A stretch of DNA of 64,000 nt from Vagococcus acidifermentans. GTDB lineage: Bacteria > Bacillota > Bacilli > Lactobacillales > Vagococcaceae. Under the pieces are notes generated by a model. That model worked only from the letters and a program-made list of their open reading frames with translations, was not told where the DNA came from and did no database searches. The stretch lies in contig NZ_NGKC01000006.1 in assembly GCF_003987655.1 (NCBI RefSeq), positions 91,063-155,062 of the forward strand, in the 5' to 3' direction. A program made the position numbers and the translations under genes. Below are positions 8,958 through 17,206 of this stretch, piece by piece; position 1 is the first letter of the stretch, and each line of letters opens with the position of its first letter.

Positions 8958-10157
8958 TTGGAAAAAATTAAATGGGCAAATAATGAGATGCCTAAGACAG
9001 ATGATCAGTATTTTTCACTGATGGGAGACGAGAAAATCCAAAAAGCACTGGCATTTCACCGTAGTTTTCCACAGTACAGCGAAACACCGCTGGCAAAATT
9101 AAACCAAATGGCCGCGTACCTTGGGCTGGGGGATATTTTCATAAAGGATGAATCCTATCGATTCGGCTTAAATGCATTCAAAGTGCTTGGCGGCTCTTTT
9201 GCGATGGCCAACTATATTGCCGACAAGCTTGGAAAAGATGTGTCAGAGCTGACTTATGATGTATTGACTTCCGACGCGCTGAGAGACGAATTTGGACAGG
9301 CGACATTTTTCACCGCAACTGACGGCAATCACGGCCGCGGTGTTGCATGGGCGGCGAATAAGCTCGGCCAAAAAGCAGTTGTTTTGATGCCTAAAGGTAC
9401 AACTCAGACACGCCTTGAAAATATTCAAAAAGAAGGCGCCACAGTGACGATTGAAGAGGTCAATTACGATGAGTGTGTCCGTATGGCAAATGAGATGGCC
9501 GAAAATACCGAAAACGGCGTGATGGTTCAGGATACGGCTTGGGAAGGCTACGAAAAAATTCCGACTTGGATCATGCAAGGCTACGGCACAATGGCACTGG
9601 AATCCTCCAGACAGCTGGAAGAAGCAGGAAAAGACCGTCCAACGCACGTATTCGTGCAAGCAGGTGTCGGCAGTCTGGCAGGTGCAGTGGTCGGTTACTA
9701 TGCGAATAAATACCCAGATAATCCGCCTAAGATGATCGTAATGGAGGCAGAGGCAGCCGATTGCTTGTATCAATCAGCCATTGCCAAAGACGGCAAAATC
9801 CGGTTTGTGACCGGCGACTTGCAGACGATTATGGCAGGTCTGGCCTGTGGAGAACCAAACACGATTTCGTTCGACATTTTAAAAAATCACGTGGACTGTT
9901 TCGTCTCCTGCCCGGATTGGGTGGCTGCTTACGGCATGCGTCTCTTGGGAGCACCGCTGAAAGGCGACCCGCAAGTCATCTCCGGTGAATCTGGTGCTGT
10001 CGGCATGGGATTGCTGGCAGCCATCATGCAAAATGAGGAGTACAAAGAATTGAAAGAAGCGCTTGAGCTGGATGAGCACTCTACTGTTGTGATGTTTTCA
10101 ACAGAAGGCGACACTGATCCGGATCATTATAAAAAAATTGTATGGGGGAAAGAATAA
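8958..10157 (+). CDS. ygeX: Diaminopropionate ammonia-lyase YgeX
   Basis: A 399-residue PLP enzyme of the tryptophan-synthase-beta fold. TTG 8958 is preferred as start: GGAGGA (8945-8950) lies at the right distance and the length then matches E. coli YgeX (398). The PLP lysine is in [16 protein letters not shown], and the phosphate-binding region follows in TDGNHGRG and [12 protein letters not shown]. The family converts 2,3-diaminopropionate to pyruvate and ammonia through an aminoacrylate intermediate. In this operon it would supply pyruvate, and a RidA protein is encoded three genes further on. Confidence 0.93.
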   Translation: MEKIKWANNEMPKTDDQYFSLMGDEKIQKALAFHRSFPQYSETPLAKLNQMAAYLGLGDIFIKDESYRFGLNAFKVLGGSFAMANYIADKLGKDVSELTYDVLTSDALRDEFGQATFFTATDGNHGRGVAWAANKLGQKAVVLMPKGTTQTRLENIQKEGATVTIEEVNYDECVRMANEMAENTENGVMVQDTAWEGYEKIPTWIMQGYGTMALESSRQLEEAGKDRPTHVFVQAGVGSLAGAVVGYYANKYPDNPPKMIVMEAEAADCLYQSAIAKDGKIRFVTGDLQTIMAGLACGEPNTISFDILKNHVDCFVSCPDWVAAYGMRLLGAPLKGDPQVISGESGAVGMGLLAAIMQNEEYKELKEALELDEHSTVVMFSTEGDTDPDHYKKIVWGKE

Positions 10158-11476
10158 TGGATTTTAATGCAATCAAAGAAGCTGCACAAGCATACGAAAA
10201 GGATATGACAAAATTTTTACGCGATTTAGTCAATATACCGGGCGAAAGTGCTGAAGAAGGTCCCAAAATGGCCAGAGCCAGAGAGGAAATGGAAAAACTG
10301 GGCTTTGATAAAGTTGAAGTCGATCCTCAAGGCAACTTGTTGGGCTACATGGGGACTGGTGAGACACTGATTGCGTTTGACGGTCATATCGACACAGTCG
10401 GTATCGGCGAGCGTTCTAACTGGAAATTCGACCCGTATGAAGGGTATGAAACAGATGAAGAAATCGGCGGACGCGGTACGTCTGATCAAGAAGGCGGTAT
10501 CGTATCAGCCGTTTACGGGGCAAAAATCATGAAAGATTTGGGTCTGCTGTCTGATCAGTACACTGTGCTGGTTGCTGTCACTGTGCAGGAAGAAGATTGC
10601 GACGGTTTATGCTGGCAATACATCATCAAAGAAGACAAAGTTCGTCCGGAATTTGTTGTTTCCACAGAGCCGACGGATGGCGGTATTTACCGCGGACAAC
10701 GCGGACGGATGGAAATCCGTGTTGACGTCAAAGGTGTATCAAGCCACGGTTCAGCTCCGGAGCGCGGCGACAACGCGATTTACAAAATGGCAGATATTTT
10801 ACAAGATGTACGGGCACTGAACAACAATGGCGATACAGAAAGCACAGCCATCAAAGGGTTGGTTAGAATGCTTGATGAAAAATACAATCCGGAATGGCAG
10901 GAAGCGCGCTTCTTGGGCCGCGGTACAGTCACCGTCTCTCAGATTTACCATTCATCGCCTAGCCGCTGTGCGGTGGCTGACGGCTGTACGGTATCACTCG
11001 ATCGCCGTATGACGGCCGGCGAAACATGGGAAAGCTGTCTGGAAGAGATTCGCAATTTGCCGGCAGTGAAGAAGTATGGCGATGACGTGACGGTTTCCAT
11101 GTATGATTACGACCGTCCATCATATACCGGACTAGTTTACCCGATCGAATGCTACTTCCCGACATGGGTGATTCCAGAAGACCATGATGTTACCAAGGCA
11201 TTAATGGAAACCCACGAACAATTATTCGGTACCGAGCGTCAAGGGTCAGAAGGCACAGTTAAGATGCGCCAATCACGTCCGCTGCTTGACAAATGGACGT
11301 TCTCAACTAACGGCGTGACCATCATGGGGCGTAACGGCATCCCATGTATCGGTTTTGGCCCGGGAGCAGAAGCTCAGGCCCATGCCCCAAATGAAAAAAC
11401 TTGGAAAGAAGATTTAGTGCGTTGTGCCGCTTTCTATGCAGCGTTGCCTAGTATTTATATGAAACATAAACAATAA
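10157..11476 (+). CDS. ygeY: YgeY, M20-family selenium metabolism-linked hydrolase
   Basis: A 439-residue M20 metallopeptidase/deacylase. The ATG at 10157 overlaps the ygeX stop (TAATG), giving tight coupling; the GGGGGAAAG upstream is the ribosome site. Metal-binding motifs are seen in [16 protein letters not shown] and EEDCDG, and a late histidine in AQAHAPNEK. YgeY proteins always sit with ygeX/ygeW and are thought to hydrolyse an acylated or carbamoylated diamine intermediate. The natural substrate is not established from sequence. Confidence 0.92.
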   Translation: MDFNAIKEAAQAYEKDMTKFLRDLVNIPGESAEEGPKMARAREEMEKLGFDKVEVDPQGNLLGYMGTGETLIAFDGHIDTVGIGERSNWKFDPYEGYETDEEIGGRGTSDQEGGIVSAVYGAKIMKDLGLLSDQYTVLVAVTVQEEDCDGLCWQYIIKEDKVRPEFVVSTEPTDGGIYRGQRGRMEIRVDVKGVSSHGSAPERGDNAIYKMADILQDVRALNNNGDTESTAIKGLVRMLDEKYNPEWQEARFLGRGTVTVSQIYHSSPSRCAVADGCTVSLDRRMTAGETWESCLEEIRNLPAVKKYGDDVTVSMYDYDRPSYTGLVYPIECYFPTWVIPEDHDVTKALMETHEQLFGTERQGSEGTVKMRQSRPLLDKWTFSTNGVTIMGRNGIPCIGFGPGAEAQAHAPNEKTWKEDLVRCAAFYAALPSIYMKHKQ

Positions 11477-11495
11477 ATGAGGAGCCTAAAAAAAT

Positions 11496-12692
11496 ATGAC
11501 AACTTTACAGGATTTTATTGAGAAACTGGACCAACTTGATTTTGAAAACATGTACGACAATGATTTCTTTCTGACATGGGAGAAAACACCGGAAGAATTG
11601 GAAGCAGTCTTCACAATCGCCGATACATTGCGTTACATGAGAGAAAATAATATTTCGACTAAAATTTTTGACAGCGGCTTAGGTATTTCGCTGTTTCGCG
11701 ACAATTCTACCCGTACGCGCTTCAGTTTTGCGTCAGCTTGCAACCTGCTTGGGTTAGAAGTTCAAGATTTGGACGAAGGCAAGAGTCAAATCTCCCACGG
11801 TGAAACAGTCCGTGAGACAGCCAATATGATTTCCTTTATGGCTGATGTGATAGGAATTCGCGATGATATGTTTATCGGAAAAGGCAATGCCTACATGCAC
11901 GAAGTAGCAGATTCTGTCAAAGAAGGCCATGATGACGGTGTGCTGGAACAGCGTCCAACGCTTGTCAACTTACAATGTGACATCGACCACCCGACGCAGT
12001 CAATGGCGGATGCGCTTCATCTAATCCATGAATTCGGCGGCATTGAAAACTTGAAAGGCAAGAAAATCGCCATGACTTGGGCCTACTCGCCTTCATACGG
12101 CAAACCGCTGTCTGTTCCTCAAGGCATTGTCGGTTTAATGACAAGACTGGGAATGGATGTTGTGCTGGCTCATCCGGAAGGTTATGAAATCATGCCGGAA
12201 GTAGAAGAAGTTGCCAAACGCAACGCTGCTGAAACAGGCGGCTCGTTCACAAAAACCAATTCAATGGCTGAAGCATTCAAAGATGCAGACATTGTGTATC
12301 CGAAAAGCTGGGCACCGTTTGCTGCCATGGAAAAAAGAACGGAACTTTACGGCAAAGGTGATTTTGACGGTATCGACAAGCTGGAGCAGGAGCTGCTGGC
12401 ACAAAACGCCAACCACACCGACTGGGAATGTACAGAAGAACTGATGGCAACGACCAAAGACGGCAAAGCTCTTTACATGCACTGCCTGCCGGCGGACATT
12501 ACAGGTGTCAGCTGTGATCAGGGTGAAGTGGCAGCGTCTGTCTTTGACCGCTACCGGGTGCCGTTGTACAAAGAGGCCAGCTATAAACCATATATCATTG
12601 CAGCGATGATTTTCCTGAGCAAAGTGAAGGCACCTCAAGATGTCTTGAAAAAACTTGCCGAAAAGGGGACACCAAGAGAATTTCATAAATAA
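11496..12692 (+). CDS. ygeW: Knotted carbamoyltransferase YgeW
   Basis: A 398-residue aspartate/ornithine carbamoyltransferase homologue. The carbamoyl-phosphate loop is SLFRDNSTRTRFSF. A knotted-family signature, MHCLPADITG, replaces the ornithine-type HCLP motif. YgeW is distinct from ArgF and PyrB. In this cluster it is expected to run in the catabolic direction, phosphorolysing a carbamoylated intermediate to carbamoyl phosphate, which the adjacent carbamate kinase can use. A GAGGAG site precedes the ATG. Confidence 0.93.
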   Translation: MTTLQDFIEKLDQLDFENMYDNDFFLTWEKTPEELEAVFTIADTLRYMRENNISTKIFDSGLGISLFRDNSTRTRFSFASACNLLGLEVQDLDEGKSQISHGETVRETANMISFMADVIGIRDDMFIGKGNAYMHEVADSVKEGHDDGVLEQRPTLVNLQCDIDHPTQSMADALHLIHEFGGIENLKGKKIAMTWAYSPSYGKPLSVPQGIVGLMTRLGMDVVLAHPEGYEIMPEVEEVAKRNAAETGGSFTKTNSMAEAFKDADIVYPKSWAPFAAMEKRTELYGKGDFDGIDKLEQELLAQNANHTDWECTEELMATTKDGKALYMHCLPADITGVSCDQGEVAASVFDRYRVPLYKEASYKPYIIAAMIFLSKVKAPQDVLKKLAEKGTPREFHK

Positions 12693-12737
12693 ACGTTGTG
12701 CCGTCACGGTTCAGTGACTGCAGCTCATTTAATCACT

Positions 12738-12803
12738 CACTTTCAGCAGTTATGATGTTAATAATGTGCAGGACTGCGGGCCTGGCCAGACCTGCTGAAA
12801 GTG
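12738..12803 (+). other. Long-loop hairpin in the ygeW-arcC gap
   Basis: CACTTTCAGCAG (12738-12749) is perfectly complementary to CTGCTGAAAGTG (12792-12803), with a 42-nt loop. The 150-bp gap is the largest between ygeW and the purine permease gene. There is no U-run, so this is not a standard terminator. It may be a processing or attenuation site setting carbamate kinase levels. Confidence 0.6.
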
Positions 12804-12842
12804 GGTGTTTGTGATTTTTAGAGAATGTAAGGAGTGGATAAT

Positions 12843-13784
12843 ATGGCAAAACGCGTTGTTGTTGCTTTAGGCGGCAATGCCCTCGGAAACAATCTGAACG
12901 AGCAGATGACTGCTGTTAAACACACATCTCAAGCGATTGCGGACTTGATTGAAGCCGGCTATGAGGTCGTCCTCTCTCACGGAAATGGTCCTCAGGTAGG
13001 GATGATTCAACTGGCAATGGAGGAGCTGAGTTTGAAACAGCCGGAAAAATATCCGACCGTGCCTTTGTCAGTTTGCGTGGCAATGAGTCAGAGCTATGTG
13101 GGGTATGATTTGCAGAACGCCTTACGGGAAGAACTGCTGAACAGAGGCATCACTTGCCCGGTTGCAACTGTCATCACACAAGTCGCAGTCGACCCGACTG
13201 ACAAAGCTTTTGAGCGACCTACAAAACCGATTGGCCGTTTTATGTCAAAGGAAGAAGCAGACCGGCTTGTGCAGGAAAAAAACATTACGGTAATGGAAGA
13301 TGCCGGCCGCGGATACCGGCAAGTCGTGGCATCGCCAAAACCGACAGAGATTATTGAAATCGAAACAATCAAAGCTTTGATTGATGCCGGTCAGACGGTC
13401 ATTGCTTGCGGCGGCGGGGGGATTCCGATTGTTAAAGAGAACGCCAATCACTTGAAGGGCGTCGGGGCTGTCATCGACAAAGATTTTTGCAGCGAGATAT
13501 TGGCAGAAGCAGTGGATGCCGATTTCCTGATTATTTTGACAGCTGTGGAAAAGGTCTGCATTAATTACGGCAAACCAGATCAGCAGGCACTTTCTTCTGT
13601 AAGCGTTCACGAAATGGAAAAATTAGCGGAAGAGGGTCATTTTGCACCAGGCTCAATGCTGCCTAAAGTTGAAGCAGCTATTAAATTCGCCAAATCCAAG
13701 CCGGGGAGAAAAACACTTATTACGTTACTGGAAAAAGCGCATGACGGCATTGAAGGGAAAACAGGGACGTTGATCCGGCATTAG
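12843..13784 (+). CDS. arcC: Carbamate kinase
   Basis: A 313-residue amino-acid-kinase-fold protein. Its N-terminus is RVVVALGGNALG, and it has SHGNGPQVGMI, the ACGGGGIPIV segment and GSMLPKVEAA near the C-terminus, all diagnostic of carbamate kinase. The start is ATG 12843, behind AAGGAG (12829-12834). The enzyme makes ATP from carbamoyl phosphate and ADP, giving ammonia and CO2. No arcA or argF is present, so this paralogue (E. coli YqeA-like) serves the purine-degradation operon, not arginine deiminase. Confidence 0.95.
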   Translation: MAKRVVVALGGNALGNNLNEQMTAVKHTSQAIADLIEAGYEVVLSHGNGPQVGMIQLAMEELSLKQPEKYPTVPLSVCVAMSQSYVGYDLQNALREELLNRGITCPVATVITQVAVDPTDKAFERPTKPIGRFMSKEEADRLVQEKNITVMEDAGRGYRQVVASPKPTEIIEIETIKALIDAGQTVIACGGGGIPIVKENANHLKGVGAVIDKDFCSEILAEAVDADFLIILTAVEKVCINYGKPDQQALSSVSVHEMEKLAEEGHFAPGSMLPKVEAAIKFAKSKPGRKTLITLLEKAHDGIEGKTGTLIRH

Positions 13785-13806
13785 TCTATTTGAAAGGGAT
13801 GAAACA

Positions 13807-14184
13807 ATGAGCAACAAGCAAATCAACTCACAAAGTGCACCAGCCGCTGTGGGGCCTTACTCGCATTCGGTGTTGGCGGGCAATACATTGTATGTATCAG
13901 GTCAATTGGGGCTAGACCCAGTGACAGGAGAATTGAAGACAGATATTTCAACTCAGACAATTCAAGCGTTGGATAACTTGGGCAGCATCTTAACAACAGC
14001 AGGTATGTCTTACATTGACGTGGTCAAAACGACAATCTTTTTGACGGACATGTCGGATTTTGCGACCGTGAATGATATTTACGGCATTTATTTTTCCGAG
14101 GCATTACCGGCACGTTCCTGTATCCAAGTGTGTGAATTACCAAAAGGCGGACTTGTGGAAGTTGAAGCTGTAGCCGTTAAGTAA
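13807..14184 (+). CDS. ridA: RidA/YjgF-family enamine/imine deaminase
   Basis: A 125-residue RidA protein with the family signatures AAVGPYSHSV, VSGQLGLDP and the C-terminal ARSCIQVCELPKGGLVEVEAVA. The arginine of ARSC is the substrate-binding residue in catalytic members. RidA hydrolyses reactive 2-aminoacrylate-type enamines to the keto acid. Co-transcription with ygeX, whose reaction passes through aminoacrylate, gives it an obvious role in speeding pyruvate release and limiting PLP-enzyme damage. That role is inferred from context. Confidence 0.92.
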   Translation: MSNKQINSQSAPAAVGPYSHSVLAGNTLYVSGQLGLDPVTGELKTDISTQTIQALDNLGSILTTAGMSYIDVVKTTIFLTDMSDFATVNDIYGIYFSEALPARSCIQVCELPKGGLVEVEAVAVK

Positions 14185-14256
14185 CTATTAGCGGCTGCAC
14201 TGTCAGCTAAACTCAAAAATTTAGCTGCATACAATGAATTGAAGGAGTGAGATTGC

Positions 14257-15585
14257 ATGAAAGAAGAGAAAGATGCACTGTTTAAGTATGATGACAAGCC
14301 GGCTTTAAAGGATATTATCCCCATGGGGCTCCAGCACGTGGTAGCCGCAGTTGTCGGAATTGTGACTCCAGGTATCATGATTGCCGGGGTGTCAGGATTG
14401 AATCAGAGTGATACGACATTGATGATTCAGACCTCACTGCTTTTTTCCGGTATTGCGACACTGGTACAGGTTTTTCAGCCGTTCGGCATTGTCGGCTCGC
14501 GTCTGCCGGTGATGATGGGGGCCAGTTTTGCCTACGTGCCGGTACTGATGACTATCGGAGCGGACTTTGGTATCGCAACGATTTTCGGCGCCCAACTGAT
14601 TGGCGGAGTGGTTGTTATTTTAATCGGCTTTTTCATCAAAAAAATACGCATACTTTTTCCGCCATTAGTCACTGGGACAGTTATTTTGAGCATCGGGTTA
14701 TCACTTTTTCCAGTAGCGATTAAATACATGGCTGGAGGCGCCAGCAGCGATAATTTCGGTTCTCTGCAAAATTGGCTCGTCGCACTCGTTACCTTTGGCA
14801 TTGTTTTTTATCTTAATAATTTTTCAAAAGGAACTTTGAAACTAGCTTCCATACTTTGCGGCATGATTGTCGGTTATGTGTTAGCTCTTTTCCTGGGCAT
14901 GGTAGATTTTGAGCCGATTAAAAATGCCTCGCTGTTTCAAGTGATAATGCCTGGACATTTCGGCCTGTCTTTTAAAGTCGTACCGATTTTTACATTAATC
15001 ATTATGTTCATCGTTGATTCCGTGCAAGCCATCGGTCAATTTACAGCAACAACAGTCGGTGCAATGGACAGGGAACCGACTGACAAAGAATTGTCCGGCG
15101 GGATTATGGGAAGCGGATTGACCAACGTCATTGGCGGCTTTTTCGGCTCAGTTCCGGTGGCGACGTTCGGACAGAATGTCGGCCTGGTTTCTGTGACAAA
15201 GGTCATTAATAAGTATGTGTTTGCTTTTGCTTCAGCGGTATTGATTATTGCAGGTGTTGTGCCTAAAATTGCCGCTGTGTTGACGACGATCCCTCAACCA
15301 GTTATAGGCGGTGCGACAATTTCCGTCTTTGCCACCATCTCTATGACTGGAATCCGCATGATATCTTCCCAAAAGCTGACGCCGGAAAATACCGCGGTTG
15401 TCGGTCTGTCACTGGCATTTGGTGTCGGTGTCGCATTATCTGCCGGCTGTTTGAACGGCTTTCCGGCATGGGTTGACACGATTTTCGGCAGTTCGGAAGT
15501 CATTTTAACGACACTTGCGGCGGTCCTGTTTAATTTGATACTGAATCACGGCAAACGCAGCAAAGAAAAAACCGAACCGGCTTAA
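14257..15585 (+). CDS. Purine permease (nucleobase:cation symporter-2 family)
   Basis: A 442-residue integral membrane protein with about 12-14 hydrophobic segments. It carries the NCS2/NAT motifs QHVVAAVVG, VDSVQAIGQFTATTVGA, and GFFGSVPVATFGQNVGLV, corresponding to the QNxG signature. NCS2 members of this type carry xanthine, uric acid or uracil. Placement in the purine operon favours xanthine and/or urate uptake coupled to protons. The exact specificity (PbuX- versus UacT-like) cannot be decided here. The start is ATG 14257 after AAGGAG. Confidence 0.92.
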   Translation: MKEEKDALFKYDDKPALKDIIPMGLQHVVAAVVGIVTPGIMIAGVSGLNQSDTTLMIQTSLLFSGIATLVQVFQPFGIVGSRLPVMMGASFAYVPVLMTIGADFGIATIFGAQLIGGVVVILIGFFIKKIRILFPPLVTGTVILSIGLSLFPVAIKYMAGGASSDNFGSLQNWLVALVTFGIVFYLNNFSKGTLKLASILCGMIVGYVLALFLGMVDFEPIKNASLFQVIMPGHFGLSFKVVPIFTLIIMFIVDSVQAIGQFTATTVGAMDREPTDKELSGGIMGSGLTNVIGGFFGSVPVATFGQNVGLVSVTKVINKYVFAFASAVLIIAGVVPKIAAVLTTIPQPVIGGATISVFATISMTGIRMISSQKLTPENTAVVGLSLAFGVGVALSAGCLNGFPAWVDTIFGSSEVILTTLAAVLFNLILNHGKRSKEKTEPA

Positions 15586-15714
15586 GACAGACATTCTGGG
15601 CGGCAGTTGCTTGACAATCAATGACAAAGGCTGGACTTGTTTTTGAAAATCGTTATCTAAATTTGAGGTATAGCTGTGTTGCGATGATTTTTGATAAGGG
15701 AGGGGATGGTTGTC

Positions 15715-16077
15715 GTGACAGATCATGAGAAAAGGTTTGGTTACTCGTTAAACCTGAAACTAAGTACGGATAAGCCTTTTTTTGGCCCAGGTGTCATTGA
15801 ATTGCTGGACAGAATCTGTGAAACGAAATCGATAAATTCTGCTGCGAAAGGGATGGGGATGTCTTATAATAAAGCGTGGCGAATTTTAAAACGGGCGGAA
15901 CAGGAAATCGGCTACCCGCTGATTATCACGAATATCGGCGGAGCCAATGGCGGCGGCTCGATTGTTACAGAGGAAGGCAAATGTTTGATGAAAAAGTACC
16001 AGTTATTTCAACAGAAAACGTATGAAGTGGTCGATGAATATTTTAATGATATTTTTGCGAAAGAACTTGAATGGTAA
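15715..16077 (+). CDS. ModE-like winged-helix regulator (DNA-binding domain only)
   Basis: GTG 15715 is the likely start, 9 bp after AGGGG, giving 120 residues. The protein matches the N-terminal DNA-binding domain of ModE (LDRICETKSINSAAKGMGMSYNKAWRILKRAE, quoted here as two parts: helix SINSAAKGMGMSY and recognition helix NKAWRILKRAEQE). It lacks the C-terminal molybdate-binding (TOBE/Mop) domains of ModE. Such short proteins are common beside molybdoenzyme genes. How it would sense molybdate or cofactor is unknown. It lies 23 bp upstream of xdhC. Confidence 0.85.
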   Translation: MTDHEKRFGYSLNLKLSTDKPFFGPGVIELLDRICETKSINSAAKGMGMSYNKAWRILKRAEQEIGYPLIITNIGGANGGGSIVTEEGKCLMKKYQLFQQKTYEVVDEYFNDIFAKELEW

Positions 16078-16099
16078 GCATAAGGAGAAGTTTGAACCA

Positions 16100-17131
16100 A
16101 TGAATAAAGCAATTGTGGATTTATTAACCAAATGTGTACGTGAAGGCATACCAGCCGTGCTGATGACTGTTGTCAAAACTATAGGCTCGACGCCCAGAAG
16201 CAGCGGTGCAAAACTATTGCTGTCAGCCGCAGGAGAACAAGCAGGAACAATCGGCGGCGGTGCGATTGAACACCAGTCGCTTGTGCATGCCCGCATTTGT
16301 CTTGATGAGCAAAAAAATGAGGTAAAAAAATTCATTTTATCACCAAACCGCGAAGATGATATCGGCATGGTCTGCGGCGGGACGGCATTTGTGCTGTTTC
16401 AATTTTTAGATACAACTTCCCGTCCTGTCATAAAATTGCGTGATGTGCTCCAGCTTCAGAAACAGGTCGACCGCAAAGCCTGGCTGGTCACCCGCGTGGC
16501 ATCACAACAAGTCAGTTCTTTTTCATTAGTTGAAGAAACACAGGGCTGGACAGGGCAGCCATTTCCAGAACTGAAGAAAGATGCTTTTAAAGCGGGCTGT
16601 CACAGTGAACAAATCGGTGAAACAACCTATTACATCGACGAAATTTCATTAAGCGACAGAGTGGTGATTTTTGGTTGCGGTCACGTGTCGCAAGCACTGG
16701 CTGCTGTGCTGTCTACACTGGACTTTGATTGCACGGTTGTTGACGACCGTCAAGAGTATGTGTCAAAAGAGCGATTTCCAACAGCTGGCGAATTGATTTG
16801 CGGCGATTTTCATGCAATCGACTCACTCGTGACAGTATCAACAGATGACTACGCTATTGTAATGACAAGAGGGCATAAGCTGGACTTTTGCGTCCTGACT
16901 CAATTGCTGGAACTGTCGCCCTTCTATATAGGTGTGATGGGAAGCAAACGGAAAGTAGCGATCCAGAAACAGAAGCTAGCAGAGGATGGTTTTTCAGAGA
17001 CACAAATCGAACGTGTCAACATGCCGATAGGTTTAGACATCGGTGCTGAAACACCTGAAGAATTAGCCATCAGTATTGCCGGAGAGTTGATTCAAAAAAG
17101 GTCTGAACAAAAACTGTTGGACAGAAAGTGA
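16100..17131 (+). CDS. xdhC: XdhC/CoxI-family molybdenum hydroxylase maturation factor
   Basis: A 343-residue protein starting at ATG 16100, with AAGGAG at 16082-16087. The N-terminal XdhC/CoxI domain has TIGSTPRSSGAKLL and GTIGGGAIEH, and MVCGGTAFVLF. The C-terminal Rossmann domain has VVIFGCGHVSQAL and VVDDRQEY, then VMGSKRKVA. XdhC proteins bind molybdenum cofactor and help insert the matured, sulfurated or selenium-bearing, form into xanthine dehydrogenase. It sits directly upstream of xdh, as expected for a dedicated chaperone. Confidence 0.9.
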   Translation: MNKAIVDLLTKCVREGIPAVLMTVVKTIGSTPRSSGAKLLLSAAGEQAGTIGGGAIEHQSLVHARICLDEQKNEVKKFILSPNREDDIGMVCGGTAFVLFQFLDTTSRPVIKLRDVLQLQKQVDRKAWLVTRVASQQVSSFSLVEETQGWTGQPFPELKKDAFKAGCHSEQIGETTYYIDEISLSDRVVIFGCGHVSQALAAVLSTLDFDCTVVDDRQEYVSKERFPTAGELICGDFHAIDSLVTVSTDDYAIVMTRGHKLDFCVLTQLLELSPFYIGVMGSKRKVAIQKQKLAEDGFSETQIERVNMPIGLDIGAETPEELAISIAGELIQKRSEQKLLDRK

Positions 17132-17152
17132 TAAAAGAGACTATCATCTTTC

Positions 17153-17161
17153 TGTTACAAT
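17153..17161 (+). promoter_or_regulatory. Possible extended -10 promoter upstream of xdh
   Basis: TGT followed directly by TACAAT (17156-17161) gives an extended -10 element about 45 bp before the xdh start. No good -35 box is seen at standard distance, so this is tentative. It could give xdh expression independent of the long operon. Confidence 0.35.
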
Positions 17162-17206
17162 AAACATGATATTAGACTAATTAATAGGAAGTGGGGAGAA
17201 TAGTTC

